From Arcicella sp034931005 (lineage in GTDB: Bacteria; Bacteroidota; Bacteroidia; Cytophagales; Spirosomataceae), in assembly GCF_034931005.1 (NCBI RefSeq), contig NZ_JAYGIN010000005.1, forward strand, positions 124,001-188,000: 64,000 nucleotides of DNA, in the 5' to 3' direction. The first letter of the stretch is position 1. Each line of letters starts with the position of its first letter. The notes under the pieces were generated by a model. It did not search any database. It saw nothing but the letters and a program-made list of their open reading frames with translations, and had not been told where the DNA came from. Shown here in pieces: positions 28,738-35,712 of this stretch. The position numbers were made by a program, and so were the translations under genes.

Positions 28738-28768
28738 AGAGACCTGCCGTAAAACAGCAGGTCTTTCT
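28738..28768. terminator. Terminator after menD
   Basis: AGACCTGC pairs with GCAGGTCT around CGTAAAACA, with T residues after it; probably bidirectional toward the convergent YceI gene. Confidence 0.7.
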
Positions 28769-28834
28769 CATTTCTTCAATTAAAAACACAATTTAAAGCT
28801 GTGTTTCTACTTGTTTGTATGGATGAAGTTTTAG

Positions 28835-29401
28835 TTATTCTTTTCCGAATTCTCCAACTGCTCTTACCTCAATATTTTCGCTTACAACTGAGTCTGGCAT
28901 TCCGCCTACACCAAAGTCTGTACGTTTAATTGTTCCTGTCAATTTAAAGCCTGCTATTGGCTTCTGAGTTCTCATATTTTTACCAACACCATTTAATGTC
29001 AAATCAAAGGTAACTGGTTTTGTAACTCCTTTCAAAGTTAAATTTCCATCTAATTTGAATTTTTTAGCGTCAATTTTCTTGATTGAAGTGCTTTTGAATG
29101 TAAAAGTTGGAAATTTTTCCGCATCAAACATATCTGGTTTTCTTAAATGTCCATCACGCATTTCATTATCTGTTGACACACTACTAACATCAGCAGTAAT
29201 ATCAAAAACTGCATCTGTAAAATCATCTTTTGATGAGGTTACGGTAGCGTCAAATTTCTTAAAATTACCATCAACTTCAGAAATCAGCAAGTGAGTAACT
29301 GTAAAACCAAGCTTTGAATGGGATTTATCTACATTCCATTTTTGTGCAAAGGTTGATAATGAAACAAACATTACCAATGATAAAATAGCGATTTTTTTCA
29401 T
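28835..29401 (-). CDS. YceI family periplasmic protein
   Basis: This 188-residue protein has a signal peptide ending TFAQ. The mature part matches YceI: KWNVDKSHSKLGFTVTHLLI at the start, DGHLRKPDMFDAEKFPTFTF in the middle, GNLTLKGVTKPVTFDLTLNG after it, and a final RTDFGVGG. YceI folds as a lipocalin-like barrel that binds isoprenoid-type lipids, so a periplasmic lipid/quinone-related binding role is likely but its ligand is unknown. Monocistronic. Confidence 0.94.
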   Translation of the reverse strand: MKKIAILSLVMFVSLSTFAQKWNVDKSHSKLGFTVTHLLISEVDGNFKKFDATVTSSKDDFTDAVFDITADVSSVSTDNEMRDGHLRKPDMFDAEKFPTFTFKSTSIKKIDAKKFKLDGNLTLKGVTKPVTFDLTLNGVGKNMRTQKPIAGFKLTGTIKRTDFGVGGMPDSVVSENIEVRAVGEFGKE

Positions 29402-29569
29402 TTTGAATTTGGTTTGACTGTGAGACTAAGCGTTTAAATTTCGAGTTTATTTGAATTACTTTACAAATTAAGTAGCAAAGTCTTAAACTTTATGCTCTAA
29501 ATAGACAATTTGGCTTTACTTTTCGACAACTCGGCTATTTATTCAACTAATCTCTTCAATTGACAATGT

Positions 29570-30457
29570 CTATTGTAAACTTTTCGCTTTGTCAAAATTT
29601 TCAATCGCTTTGGTTTTATTGCCCTTTAACTCAAAATAATGCCCTAAATTTTGATAAGCCAAGTAATTTTTATCATCAAGTCTAATTGATTTTTCTATTA
29701 ATTCTTTACCTGCTTCCAATTTCCCTAAATTTAACAAAATCATTCCTTTATTGTTAATATAAAATGGTTGCGTTGGATTTATTTTTAACGCTGAATCAAC
29801 ATATTTTAATGCTTCATCATATTTTTTTTCTTCTGCCAATATGAATGCGACATTATTGAGGGCAAAATCTTGCTTGGAATTTAACTCAATTGCTTTCAAA
29901 AAGTCGCTTTTAGCTAAATTATACTCTTTATTTTCAAAATAAATTACACCATGGTTTGTGTAAGCTTCAGCATTTTTAGGATTTAGTTGTATTGCTTTTT
30001 CATAATCTGCTGTTGCACCTGATGAATTTTTGAGTTGAGATTTAATATTTCCCCGACTGACGTAATAAAAGGAGGAGTCTTTAAATGCTACTGCAATTTT
30101 TTCTAAATCTGCCAAAGCATTCTGTAAATCACCCTTTTGAGCAAGTGCCTCTGAACGATTATAATATGCCTCCCAATATTTTTTGTCCAATTCAATAGCT
30201 TTATCAAAATCTATTAAGGCTTCTTCTAATTTATCAAACTTTTGGTTTGCTAATCCTCGATTATTGTATGCGTCGGCAAATTTTGGATTTTGGATAATTG
30301 ACTCATCAAACCAGTGGATTGCTTCTTGATATTCTTTATCTTTTAGCTTATAATTTCCTCTTTTGAAGAATTTTATTGACTCTTCAGTCTTGTCTGTGCC
30401 ACATGAGCCTGTTAACAGGAAGATGTTGAAAATGAGTAAATATTTTGTTATTTTCAC
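29570..30457 (-). CDS. TPR-repeat lipoprotein
   Basis: I chose the GTG at 30457 (295 residues), because it gives a clean lipoprotein signal (MKITKYLLIFNIFLLTGSCG, lipobox LTGSC). The longer frame back to 30514 would overlap the start of the divergent DUF962 gene. About seven consecutive TPR units fill the mature part, for example KDKEYQEAIHWFDESIIQNP and FDKLEEALIDFDKAIELD. It is probably a periplasmic adaptor. No enzymatic motif is seen. Confidence 0.85.
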   Translation of the reverse strand: MKITKYLLIFNIFLLTGSCGTDKTEESIKFFKRGNYKLKDKEYQEAIHWFDESIIQNPKFADAYNNRGLANQKFDKLEEALIDFDKAIELDKKYWEAYYNRSEALAQKGDLQNALADLEKIAVAFKDSSFYYVSRGNIKSQLKNSSGATADYEKAIQLNPKNAEAYTNHGVIYFENKEYNLAKSDFLKAIELNSKQDFALNNVAFILAEEKKYDEALKYVDSALKINPTQPFYINNKGMILLNLGKLEAGKELIEKSIRLDDKNYLAYQNLGHYFELKGNKTKAIENFDKAKSLQ

Positions 30458-30493
30458 GAAATGTATAAATTTAATCTTTAAATAATTATAAAA

Positions 30494-30811
30494 ATGAAAG
30501 ATTTTAAAGCTCAAAATTTTGAAAGTTTAAAAGAATTTTACCCCTATTATCTAACCGAACATCAAAATTCCATTTCAAAATTACTCCATTTTATTGGAAC
30601 AGGTTTGATAATTCTCATTTTGATTTTAGGATTGTTGACTGCTGACTACCAATATTTATGGTTTATTCCATTGGTGGGATACGGATTTGCTTGGGTTGGA
30701 CATTTCTTTTTTGAGAAAAATAAACCTGCCACTTTTAAGCACCCCTTTTACAGTCTTGCCAGTGATTTTATGATGTTTTTCGATATTCTGAGTGGTAAAG
30801 TCAAAATTTGA
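30494..30811 (+). CDS. DUF962/Mpo1-like membrane protein
   Basis: This 105-residue protein matches DUF962: YPYYLTEHQNSISKLLHFIG, then a hydrophobic segment, then WVGHFFFEKNKPATFKHPFY and SLASDFMMFFDIL. The conserved histidines (HQN, HFIG, GHFFFEKN, HPFY) are the likely metal ligands. Yeast Mpo1, in the same family, oxidises 2-hydroxy fatty acids in sphingolipid breakdown; whether this protein does the same is open. It is divergent from the TPR lipoprotein with only 36 nt between the starts. Confidence 0.88.
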   Translation: MKDFKAQNFESLKEFYPYYLTEHQNSISKLLHFIGTGLIILILILGLLTADYQYLWFIPLVGYGFAWVGHFFFEKNKPATFKHPFYSLASDFMMFFDILSGKVKI

Positions 30812-30878
30812 ACTATGACAAGAGGGCTTTTGTTCCTAATTTTGTAGAAAATATTGAGATTTTAAATACAATACAAAA

Positions 30879-31322
30879 ATGATTAAAGCTGAAATGCTGA
30901 CCGATAGAGGTCTAATGGTGATTGAATTTTATGAGCAAGATGCTCCAATTCACGTGAAAAACTTTACAGATTTATCTAAAAAAGGATTTTACGATGGTTT
31001 AACTTTCCACAGAGTAATTCCAAACTTTGTTATTCAAGGTGGCGACCCTGATGGAACAGGTGGTGGAGGTCCAGGTTATTCTATTCCTTGCGAATTGACT
31101 GGAAATAATCAATACCATGACCGTGGAGTGTTGTCAATGGCTCATCGTGGACCAAATACTGGAGGTTCTCAGTTCTTTATTTGTCATAGCCGTCAGCAAA
31201 CTGCCCACCTTGACCGTCGTCATACTTGTTTCGGAAAAGTAGTGGAAGGTTTAGACGTAATTGACAAAATCCGTGAAGGTGACCATATCCAAAAGATTAC
31301 CATTATTGAAGAAGTTGCGTAA
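30879..31322 (+). CDS. Cyclophilin-type peptidyl-prolyl isomerase
   Basis: This 147-residue single-domain cyclophilin has GLTFHRVIPNFVIQGGDPDG (catalytic Arg in FHRV), MAHRGPNTGGSQFFICHS, and LDRRHTCFGKVVEGLDVIDK. It has no signal peptide, so it is cytosolic. It catalyses cis-trans turning of X-Pro bonds in folding. A TAATTTTG box at about 30837 could be its -7 promoter element. A 17-bp hairpin follows the stop codon. Confidence 0.94.
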   Translation: MIKAEMLTDRGLMVIEFYEQDAPIHVKNFTDLSKKGFYDGLTFHRVIPNFVIQGGDPDGTGGGGPGYSIPCELTGNNQYHDRGVLSMAHRGPNTGGSQFFICHSRQQTAHLDRRHTCFGKVVEGLDVIDKIREGDHIQKITIIEEVA

Positions 31323-31331
31323 ATAATTGAT

Positions 31332-31383
31332 AGGGGTTAAAATTTGGGCGTTAGTTTGCACTTCTACCCAAATTTTAACCCCT
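31332..31383. terminator. 17-bp perfect stem-loop after the cyclophilin gene
   Basis: AGGGGTTAAAATTTGGG (31332-31348) pairs perfectly with 31367-31383 around an 18-nt loop. There is no T-run, so it may be a processing or stability element in the leader of the next gene as well as a stop for the cyclophilin mRNA. Confidence 0.55.
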
Positions 31384-31410
31384 AAATACTTAATTCCACA
31401 TCACACAAAT

Positions 31411-31644
31411 ATGTATTTTATCGGTGAACTTACAGGCTCAAGTCCTGACATGAAAATTTCTTTATATAAATGGAACGCAAAATTTTTCGTGAAATTTGAA
31501 ACGGCTGATTTAGAACAAGTTTATAAAATTTCCGAAATGGATGCTTCTGAAGAGACCGTTAAAGAGATGATTGACGATACATTTATTCAGAAAGTTATTA
31601 AACGTTTTCATGAAATGTACGCAGATATTGGGGAGTTGTTGTGA
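31411..31644 (+). CDS. Conserved small protein of unknown function
   Basis: The ATG at 31411 gives 77 residues (MYFIGELTGSSPDMKISLYK); a longer frame from 31327 would read through the preceding hairpin and is unlikely. The protein has an N-terminal beta-strand pair (KWNAKFFVKFETADLEQVYK) and a C-terminal acidic helix (EETVKEMIDDTFIQKVIKRF). There is no signal or membrane segment. I do not recognise the family. It lies 88 nt after the cyclophilin gene and may be co-transcribed with it. Confidence 0.65.
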   Translation: MYFIGELTGSSPDMKISLYKWNAKFFVKFETADLEQVYKISEMDASEETVKEMIDDTFIQKVIKRFHEMYADIGELL

Positions 31645-31714
31645 TTTGTCTGAACTATGATTTTTGAGATTTAAAGATTTAAGAATTAGAGTTTATCCAA
31701 TAACTTAAATCTTA

Positions 31715-31875
31715 GAAGCTGTTTAGGTTAATTTATTCGAGTTAAAAAGAGTAATTTTTAGGCTACAAATCATTCATAAAATTGAAACGTAACGCTGTTA
31801 TGCTTAAATTTTATAAATGATTTTCACTCAAAAACTTATCATTTTCACGTTCAAAAAATTAACCTAAACAGCTTC
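31715..31875. mobile_element. MITE-like element, copy 2 (161 bp)
   Basis: About 96% identical to the element at 1893-2054, with the same terminal inverted repeats, flanked by TTA on both sides. It differs by one 1-nt and one 2-nt length change and a few substitutions, one of which breaks the inner palindrome (TTATAAATG for TTATGAATG). Like copy 1 it sits inside a host inverted repeat: TGAACTATGATTTT (31651-31664) and its complement (31887-31900), which is followed by a T-run. Confidence 0.85.
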
Positions 31876-31937
31876 TTAATATTCTTAAAATCATAGTTCA
31901 ACGTTTTTATTTCGGAACTATATACCTATTAATGCAG

Positions 31938-32017
31938 AACCGCTGACGGGGTGAAAAACCGCCGTCAGGGGTCTGAATCAAAAACCCTGACGGTGGTTTT
32001 TCACCCCGTCAGCGGTT
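31938..32017. repeat. Large 33-bp hairpin (extragenic palindrome)
   Basis: The left arm 31938-31970 (AACCGCTGACGGGGTGAAAA...) pairs with 31985-32017 over 33 bp with one G-U, around a 14-nt loop. A second, outer inverted repeat TATTAATGCA (from about 31927) / TGCATTAATA (to about 32047) brackets it. The arms are GC-rich against an AT-rich background. Together with MITE copy 2 it fills the 420-nt gap 31645-32064. Confidence 0.8.
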
Positions 32018-32064
32018 AATATGGTTAAAATTTCATCTTGCATTAATAAGTACATAATTCCGTT

Positions 32065-32877
32065 TTATTTTTTCGCCAAAGGAGAATCCTTTTCTTTCGC
32101 CAAAGCATTGTAAACCAATTTGTCAGCTAATTTCGGGAAAATCTTATTGATTAAAACAGCCATTTTCCCCTGTAAAGTCAGAATCATTCCTCTGTCACGA
32201 TTTTTTACAGCTTTTAAAATCCTATCTGCCACCTCTTCCGACGACATCATATTTCCTTCATCTCGCATAGAATCACCTTTTGAACTTCCATCTGCTCCCA
32301 ACGAAGCCACTCTAATATTTGATGCTGTAAAACCTGGACAAGCCGTCAGGACATGAACACCTGTGTGTAAAAGTTCAGTACGTAATGCCTCCAAAAAGCC
32401 ATTCATGGCAAATTTTGAAGCCGAGTAGCCCGAGCGTACAGGTAAACCTCTATAACCTGCAATGGACGAAACACCTACAATTGAACCTTTGGTAGCTTTG
32501 ATGTACGGTAAAGCATATTTTGTCGCATAAACAGTTCCATAAAAATTAATATCCATCAACGTTTTGATAACATTTAGGTCACAATCTTCAAACATCGCTC
32601 GCATTGAAATGCCTGCATTGTTTATCAAAATGTCAATTTTACCGTATTTTTCAATGGTTCTTTGTACCATTTCTGCATTATCAGCTTCAATACTCACATC
32701 AGAAACGATAGCTAAATTGTCAATCCCCAAGGTGGTAAGTTCTTGACTTACTTCCATTAAAGGTGCTTTTTTTCTACCAGTGATAACAATTTTGGCTCCT
32801 TCATTACCAAATGAAAATGCTAATGCTTTTCCAATACCTGAGGATGCTCCTGTAATAATTACTACTTTATCTTTCAT
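32065..32877 (-). CDS. Short-chain dehydrogenase/reductase (SDR)
   Basis: This 270-residue protein has the cofactor motif TGASSGIGKAL (9-19), NNAGISMRAMFED (about 88-100), the catalytic serine in GVSSIAGYRGLP and YSASKFAMNGFLEAL (Tyr/Lys pair). The basic residue in ITGRKKAP after the second strand suggests NADPH. The C-terminal tail is hydrophobic and basic, as in DHRS7-like reductases that sit at membranes. The substrate is unknown. Monocistronic and divergent from rlmD. Confidence 0.92.
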   Translation of the reverse strand: MKDKVVIITGASSGIGKALAFSFGNEGAKIVITGRKKAPLMEVSQELTTLGIDNLAIVSDVSIEADNAEMVQRTIEKYGKIDILINNAGISMRAMFEDCDLNVIKTLMDINFYGTVYATKYALPYIKATKGSIVGVSSIAGYRGLPVRSGYSASKFAMNGFLEALRTELLHTGVHVLTACPGFTASNIRVASLGADGSSKGDSMRDEGNMMSSEEVADRILKAVKNRDRGMILTLQGKMAVLINKIFPKLADKLVYNALAKEKDSPLAKK

Positions 32878-33053
32878 AAAAGAGTTTTATGGTGGTTGAA
32901 TATTCTACAAAATTCTTTCATTTTCCTAAAATTCGTGCTTTTTTATCAATAATAATTTTTAGAGTCCGTACTTTTGTGTTTTTATGTAACGACGGACAGC
33001 CCTGTTCGTTAAGTATATTTCATCGGACAAGACTGTTCGTTTTACAAAACAGA

Positions 33054-34466
33054 ATGAAAAAGAGAAAAAAAGAAAATATTATTTTTGAGAATATTTTAAT
33101 TGAAGATTTTGCCTCAGAAGCAAAGTGTCTGAGTCGTATAAACGACAAAGTTGTTTTCATAGAAGGCCCTGTTGCACCTGGTGATTATGCAGATTTACGA
33201 GTGATGAAATCCAAATCGAGTTTCATGGAAGCTGTTGCTTTTAATATTCGTCCTGAATCAAAATTTAGAACACAAACAACGTGTTCTCACTTTGGTACTT
33301 GTGGTGGATGTAAATGGCAACATATTGATTATCAGGTTCAATTGCAATTTAAAACGAAACAAGTAACGGATGCTTTAGAGAGAATTGCGAAGGTAGATTT
33401 ACCAGAAATTAAACCTATTTTCCCTTCGGCAGAGACATTTTATTACCGTAATAAATTAGAATATACTTTTTCTCAAAATCGTTGGTTAACGCAAGAGCAA
33501 ATCGATTCTGGACAAGAATTTTCAAGAAATGCATTGGGTTTTCACATTCCAAGACGTTATGATAAAATTTTAGATATTGACCATTGTTATCTTCAACCTG
33601 ACCCTTCAAATGCTATTAGATTGGCTTTGAGAGACTTTACGCAAGAAAATAATCTTGATTATTATGAGCAAATAAAACAAGAAAAAGGAGCAATGCGGAA
33701 CGTAGTTATCAGAACTGCTAATACAGGAGATTTGATGGTAATTGTTCAGTTTGCTTATTGTCAACCTGAAGATATTGATTTGGTAATGAATTATTTGGCC
33801 GAAAAATTCCCAGAAATCACTTCTTTAAACTATGTAGTCAATACCAAAGGGAATGACACTTTCTTTGATTTAGAAGTTGTGAATTTCAAAGGTTTGCCAT
33901 ATATAGTTGAACAAATGGAGGATTTGAAATTTAGAGTAGGTCCAAAATCTTTCTTCCAAACTAACTCAAAGCAAGCCTTCGAGTTGTATAAAATTACTCG
34001 TGAATACGCTGATTTACAAGGAGATGAATTTGTTTATGACCTTTATACAGGCACAGGGACAATTGCCAATTTTGTAGCCAGACAAGCCAAAAAAGTAATT
34101 GGTCTTGAATACGTTGAAATGGCTGTTGAAGACGCAAGAATTAATTCCCAAATTAATAATATTTCCAATACAGAATTTTTCGCAGGCGATATGCGTAAAC
34201 TTTTAAGTTACGATTTTGTGAGCCAACACGGACGACCAGACACCGTTATTACCGACCCTCCACGTGCAGGAATGGATGAACCTGTGGTGAGAACTTTGTT
34301 GGAAGCTGCTCCTAAAAGAATCGTGTACGTAAGTTGTAATCCTGCAACTCAAGCGAGAGATTTAGCACTTTTAGATGAGAAATATGCTGTAACAGCCGTT
34401 CAACCAGTAGATATGTTCCCACAAACCCATCATGTGGAAAATGTTGTAAGGTTAGATTTAAGATAA
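33054..34466 (+). CDS. rlmD: 23S rRNA (uracil-1939-C5)-methyltransferase RlmD
   Basis: I chose the ATG at 33054 (470 residues, MKKRKKENIIFENILIEDFA). The frame is open back to 32889 but that part codes over a palindromic leader. A TRAM-like N-terminus is followed by the iron-sulfur cysteine cluster CSHFGTCGGCKW and the methyltransferase domain: FFQTNSKQAFELY, DLYTGTGTIANF, DPPRAGMDEP and YVSCNPATQARDL with the catalytic cysteine. RlmD, RlmC and TrmA-like enzymes are close, so the exact uridine is likely but not certain. Confidence 0.9.
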   Translation: MKKRKKENIIFENILIEDFASEAKCLSRINDKVVFIEGPVAPGDYADLRVMKSKSSFMEAVAFNIRPESKFRTQTTCSHFGTCGGCKWQHIDYQVQLQFKTKQVTDALERIAKVDLPEIKPIFPSAETFYYRNKLEYTFSQNRWLTQEQIDSGQEFSRNALGFHIPRRYDKILDIDHCYLQPDPSNAIRLALRDFTQENNLDYYEQIKQEKGAMRNVVIRTANTGDLMVIVQFAYCQPEDIDLVMNYLAEKFPEITSLNYVVNTKGNDTFFDLEVVNFKGLPYIVEQMEDLKFRVGPKSFFQTNSKQAFELYKITREYADLQGDEFVYDLYTGTGTIANFVARQAKKVIGLEYVEMAVEDARINSQINNISNTEFFAGDMRKLLSYDFVSQHGRPDTVITDPPRAGMDEPVVRTLLEAAPKRIVYVSCNPATQARDLALLDEKYAVTAVQPVDMFPQTHHVENVVRLDLR

Positions 34467-34475
34467 ATTGCAGAG

Positions 34476-34749
34476 ACAGGTTTCTAACCTGTCTTTTTTT
34501 ATTTTAGTAGTACAGGTTTCTAACCTGTCTTTTTTATTTTATGTAGTACAGGTTTCTAACCTGTTTTTTTTTTATTTTAGTAGTACAGGTTTCTAACCTG
34601 TTTTTTTTTTATTTTAGTAGTACAGGTTTCTAACCTGTTTTTTTTATTTTATGTAGTACAGGTTTCTAACCTGTTTTTTTTATTTTAGTAGTACAGGTTT
34701 CTAACCTGTCTTTTTTATGCTCTTAGAAGAAGACAGGTTGGAAACTTGT
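34476..34749. repeat. Tandem array of seven palindromes plus one decayed unit
   Basis: Seven exact copies of ACAGGTTTCTAACCTGT start at 34476, 34512, 34548, 34585, 34622, 34658 and 34693 (period 35-37 nt). Each is followed by a T-run and a TATTTTAGTAGT or TATTTTATGTAGT linker. A decayed copy (ACAGGTTGGAAACTTGT) begins at 34733. The core recurs with one base missing at 906-921. Each unit plus T-run looks like a weak rho-independent terminator for rlmD. It is not a CRISPR array. Confidence 0.92.
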
Positions 34750-34759
34750 GATAAAGCAA

Positions 34760-34791
34760 AAAGCCTTCACTGAAATTTCAGTAAAGGCTTT
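34760..34791 (-). terminator. Terminator of tRNA-Met
   Basis: AAAGCCTT-C-ACTGAAA pairs with TTTCAGT-A-AAGGCTTT (one mismatch), giving a T-run on the minus strand just past the tRNA 3' end. Confidence 0.8.
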
Positions 34792-34796
34792 ATTAG

Positions 34797-34870
34797 TTGC
34801 GGGAAGCAGGATCGAACTGCCGACCTTAGGGTTATGAATCCTACGCTCTAACCATCTGAGCTATCCCGCA
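34797..34870 (-). tRNA. tRNA-Met (anticodon CAU; tRNA-Ile2 not excluded)
   Basis: On the minus strand a 74-nt cloverleaf: acceptor TGCGGGA/TCCCGCA, D stem GCTC/GAGC, anticodon loop TTCATAA giving CAU, T arm GGCAG TTCGATC CTGCT (one G-U), discriminator A, CCA not encoded. The anticodon stem TAGGA/CCCTA has an A-C mismatch next to the loop. It lacks the three G-C pairs expected of the initiator tRNA, so it is elongator Met or a lysidine-type Ile tRNA. Confidence 0.92.
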
Positions 34871-34884
34871 GTATTAATGTGGTG

Positions 34885-34916
34885 CAAAATTAAGAATTTT
34901 AATATTTCAAGACAAA
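34885..34916 (-). promoter_or_regulatory. Promoter of tRNA-Met
   Basis: On the minus strand TTTG (34916-34913), 20 nt, TAATTTTG (34892-34885); it ends 14 nt before the tRNA start. The rest of the 342-nt gap 34871-35212 is AT-rich and holds two TTGATAATCAA palindromes (34954-34964, 35033-35043) and the promoter of the next gene. Confidence 0.85.
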
Positions 34917-35094
34917 TCATTTTGATATTATTTTGAAAGTTTTTCATTACTCGTTGATAATCAATTACTTAAAAGCACACTTTTGTAAAAATATTTTTTT
35001 TGATAAATTAAATTATTTTAAGGCTTAACTAGTTGATAATCAATAGGAAAGGTTTTTATTTAGCACTTTAGCTCTGTAAAATTAAAAAAAATGC

Positions 35095-35124
35095 TTGCGA
35101 ATTTCTTTAACATTTATACCTTTG
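35095..35124 (+). promoter_or_regulatory. Promoter of the START-like gene
   Basis: TTG (35095-35097), 19 nt, TACCTTTG (35117-35124), a good Bacteroidota consensus 88 nt before the ATG. Confidence 0.7.
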
Positions 35125-35212
35125 CCAATAGAGAGTTTCGGGACTTTATTGCCTATGTATTTTGTAAACATTGTTAATTGCCGATTCAAAATACGCTAAA
35201 TCTTTTAGAAAT

Positions 35213-35605
35213 ATGAGTAAACATAAATTTGTCGCAGAGTTTGAATTAAGAGCGTCTCCAAAAGTGCTTTTCCCATACATAAGTTCAGCTTCAGGTATGC
35301 AGCAGTGGTTTGCGGAAAAAGTTACTTTGAAAGATAGTTCAACTTTTGATTTTCATTGGGATGGTGAAAGTCATATCGCAAAGCTTTCTCAATTACGCTT
35401 AAATAAATCAGCAAAGTTTGATTTTATTCCTTCCAATTCCGAAGAGCGTGACCATAACTATTTAGAGTTCAAAATGGATGTTAGTGAGTTGACAGGTTCA
35501 ACGTATTTAAAGATTGTAGATTATTCTGCTAATACTGACGATGAAGAACTGACTGAATTGTGGGAAGATTTAATATATAAATTGAAGGAAATCGTTGGAA
35601 ATTAA
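35213..35605 (+). CDS. START-like domain protein (SRPBCC fold)
   Basis: The ATG at 35213 gives 130 residues (MSKHKFVAEFELRASPKVLF). The sequence follows the Bacteroidota START-like family: KVLFPYISSASGMQQWFAEK, a STFDFHWDGESHIAKLSQ strand pair, and a C-terminal helix ELTELWEDLIYKLKEIVG. SRPBCC folds usually bind a hydrophobic ligand; neither ligand nor partner is known here. It is cytosolic and has its own promoter and terminator. Confidence 0.87.
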   Translation: MSKHKFVAEFELRASPKVLFPYISSASGMQQWFAEKVTLKDSSTFDFHWDGESHIAKLSQLRLNKSAKFDFIPSNSEERDHNYLEFKMDVSELTGSTYLKIVDYSANTDDEELTELWEDLIYKLKEIVGN

Positions 35606-35665
35606 GAGTATTTAACTATTTCAAGAAATCAATTTCATGTAATTTTGCGTTGTAAATAACGCACG

Positions 35666-35701
35666 ATGCTCGTGTTTCATTCTGATTCACGAGCATTTTT
35701 A
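35666..35701 (+). terminator. Terminator after the START-like gene
   Basis: ATGCTCGTG pairs with CACGAGCAT around a 13-nt loop, then five T. A TAATTTTG box just before it (35640-35647) may instead start the LptF mRNA, which would place this hairpin in that leader. Confidence 0.7.
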
Positions 35702-35712
35702 TTGACTGTATT

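Noticed and set aside
32889..33053. N-terminal extension of RlmD
   Set aside because: The extra 55 codons cover an imperfect palindrome and do not resemble the start of RlmD relatives; the ATG at 33054 fits better.
34476..34749. CRISPR array
   Set aside because: The repeated unit is itself a full palindrome, the sequence between units is nearly constant (T-run plus TATTTTAGTAGT) rather than unique spacers, and no cas gene is present.
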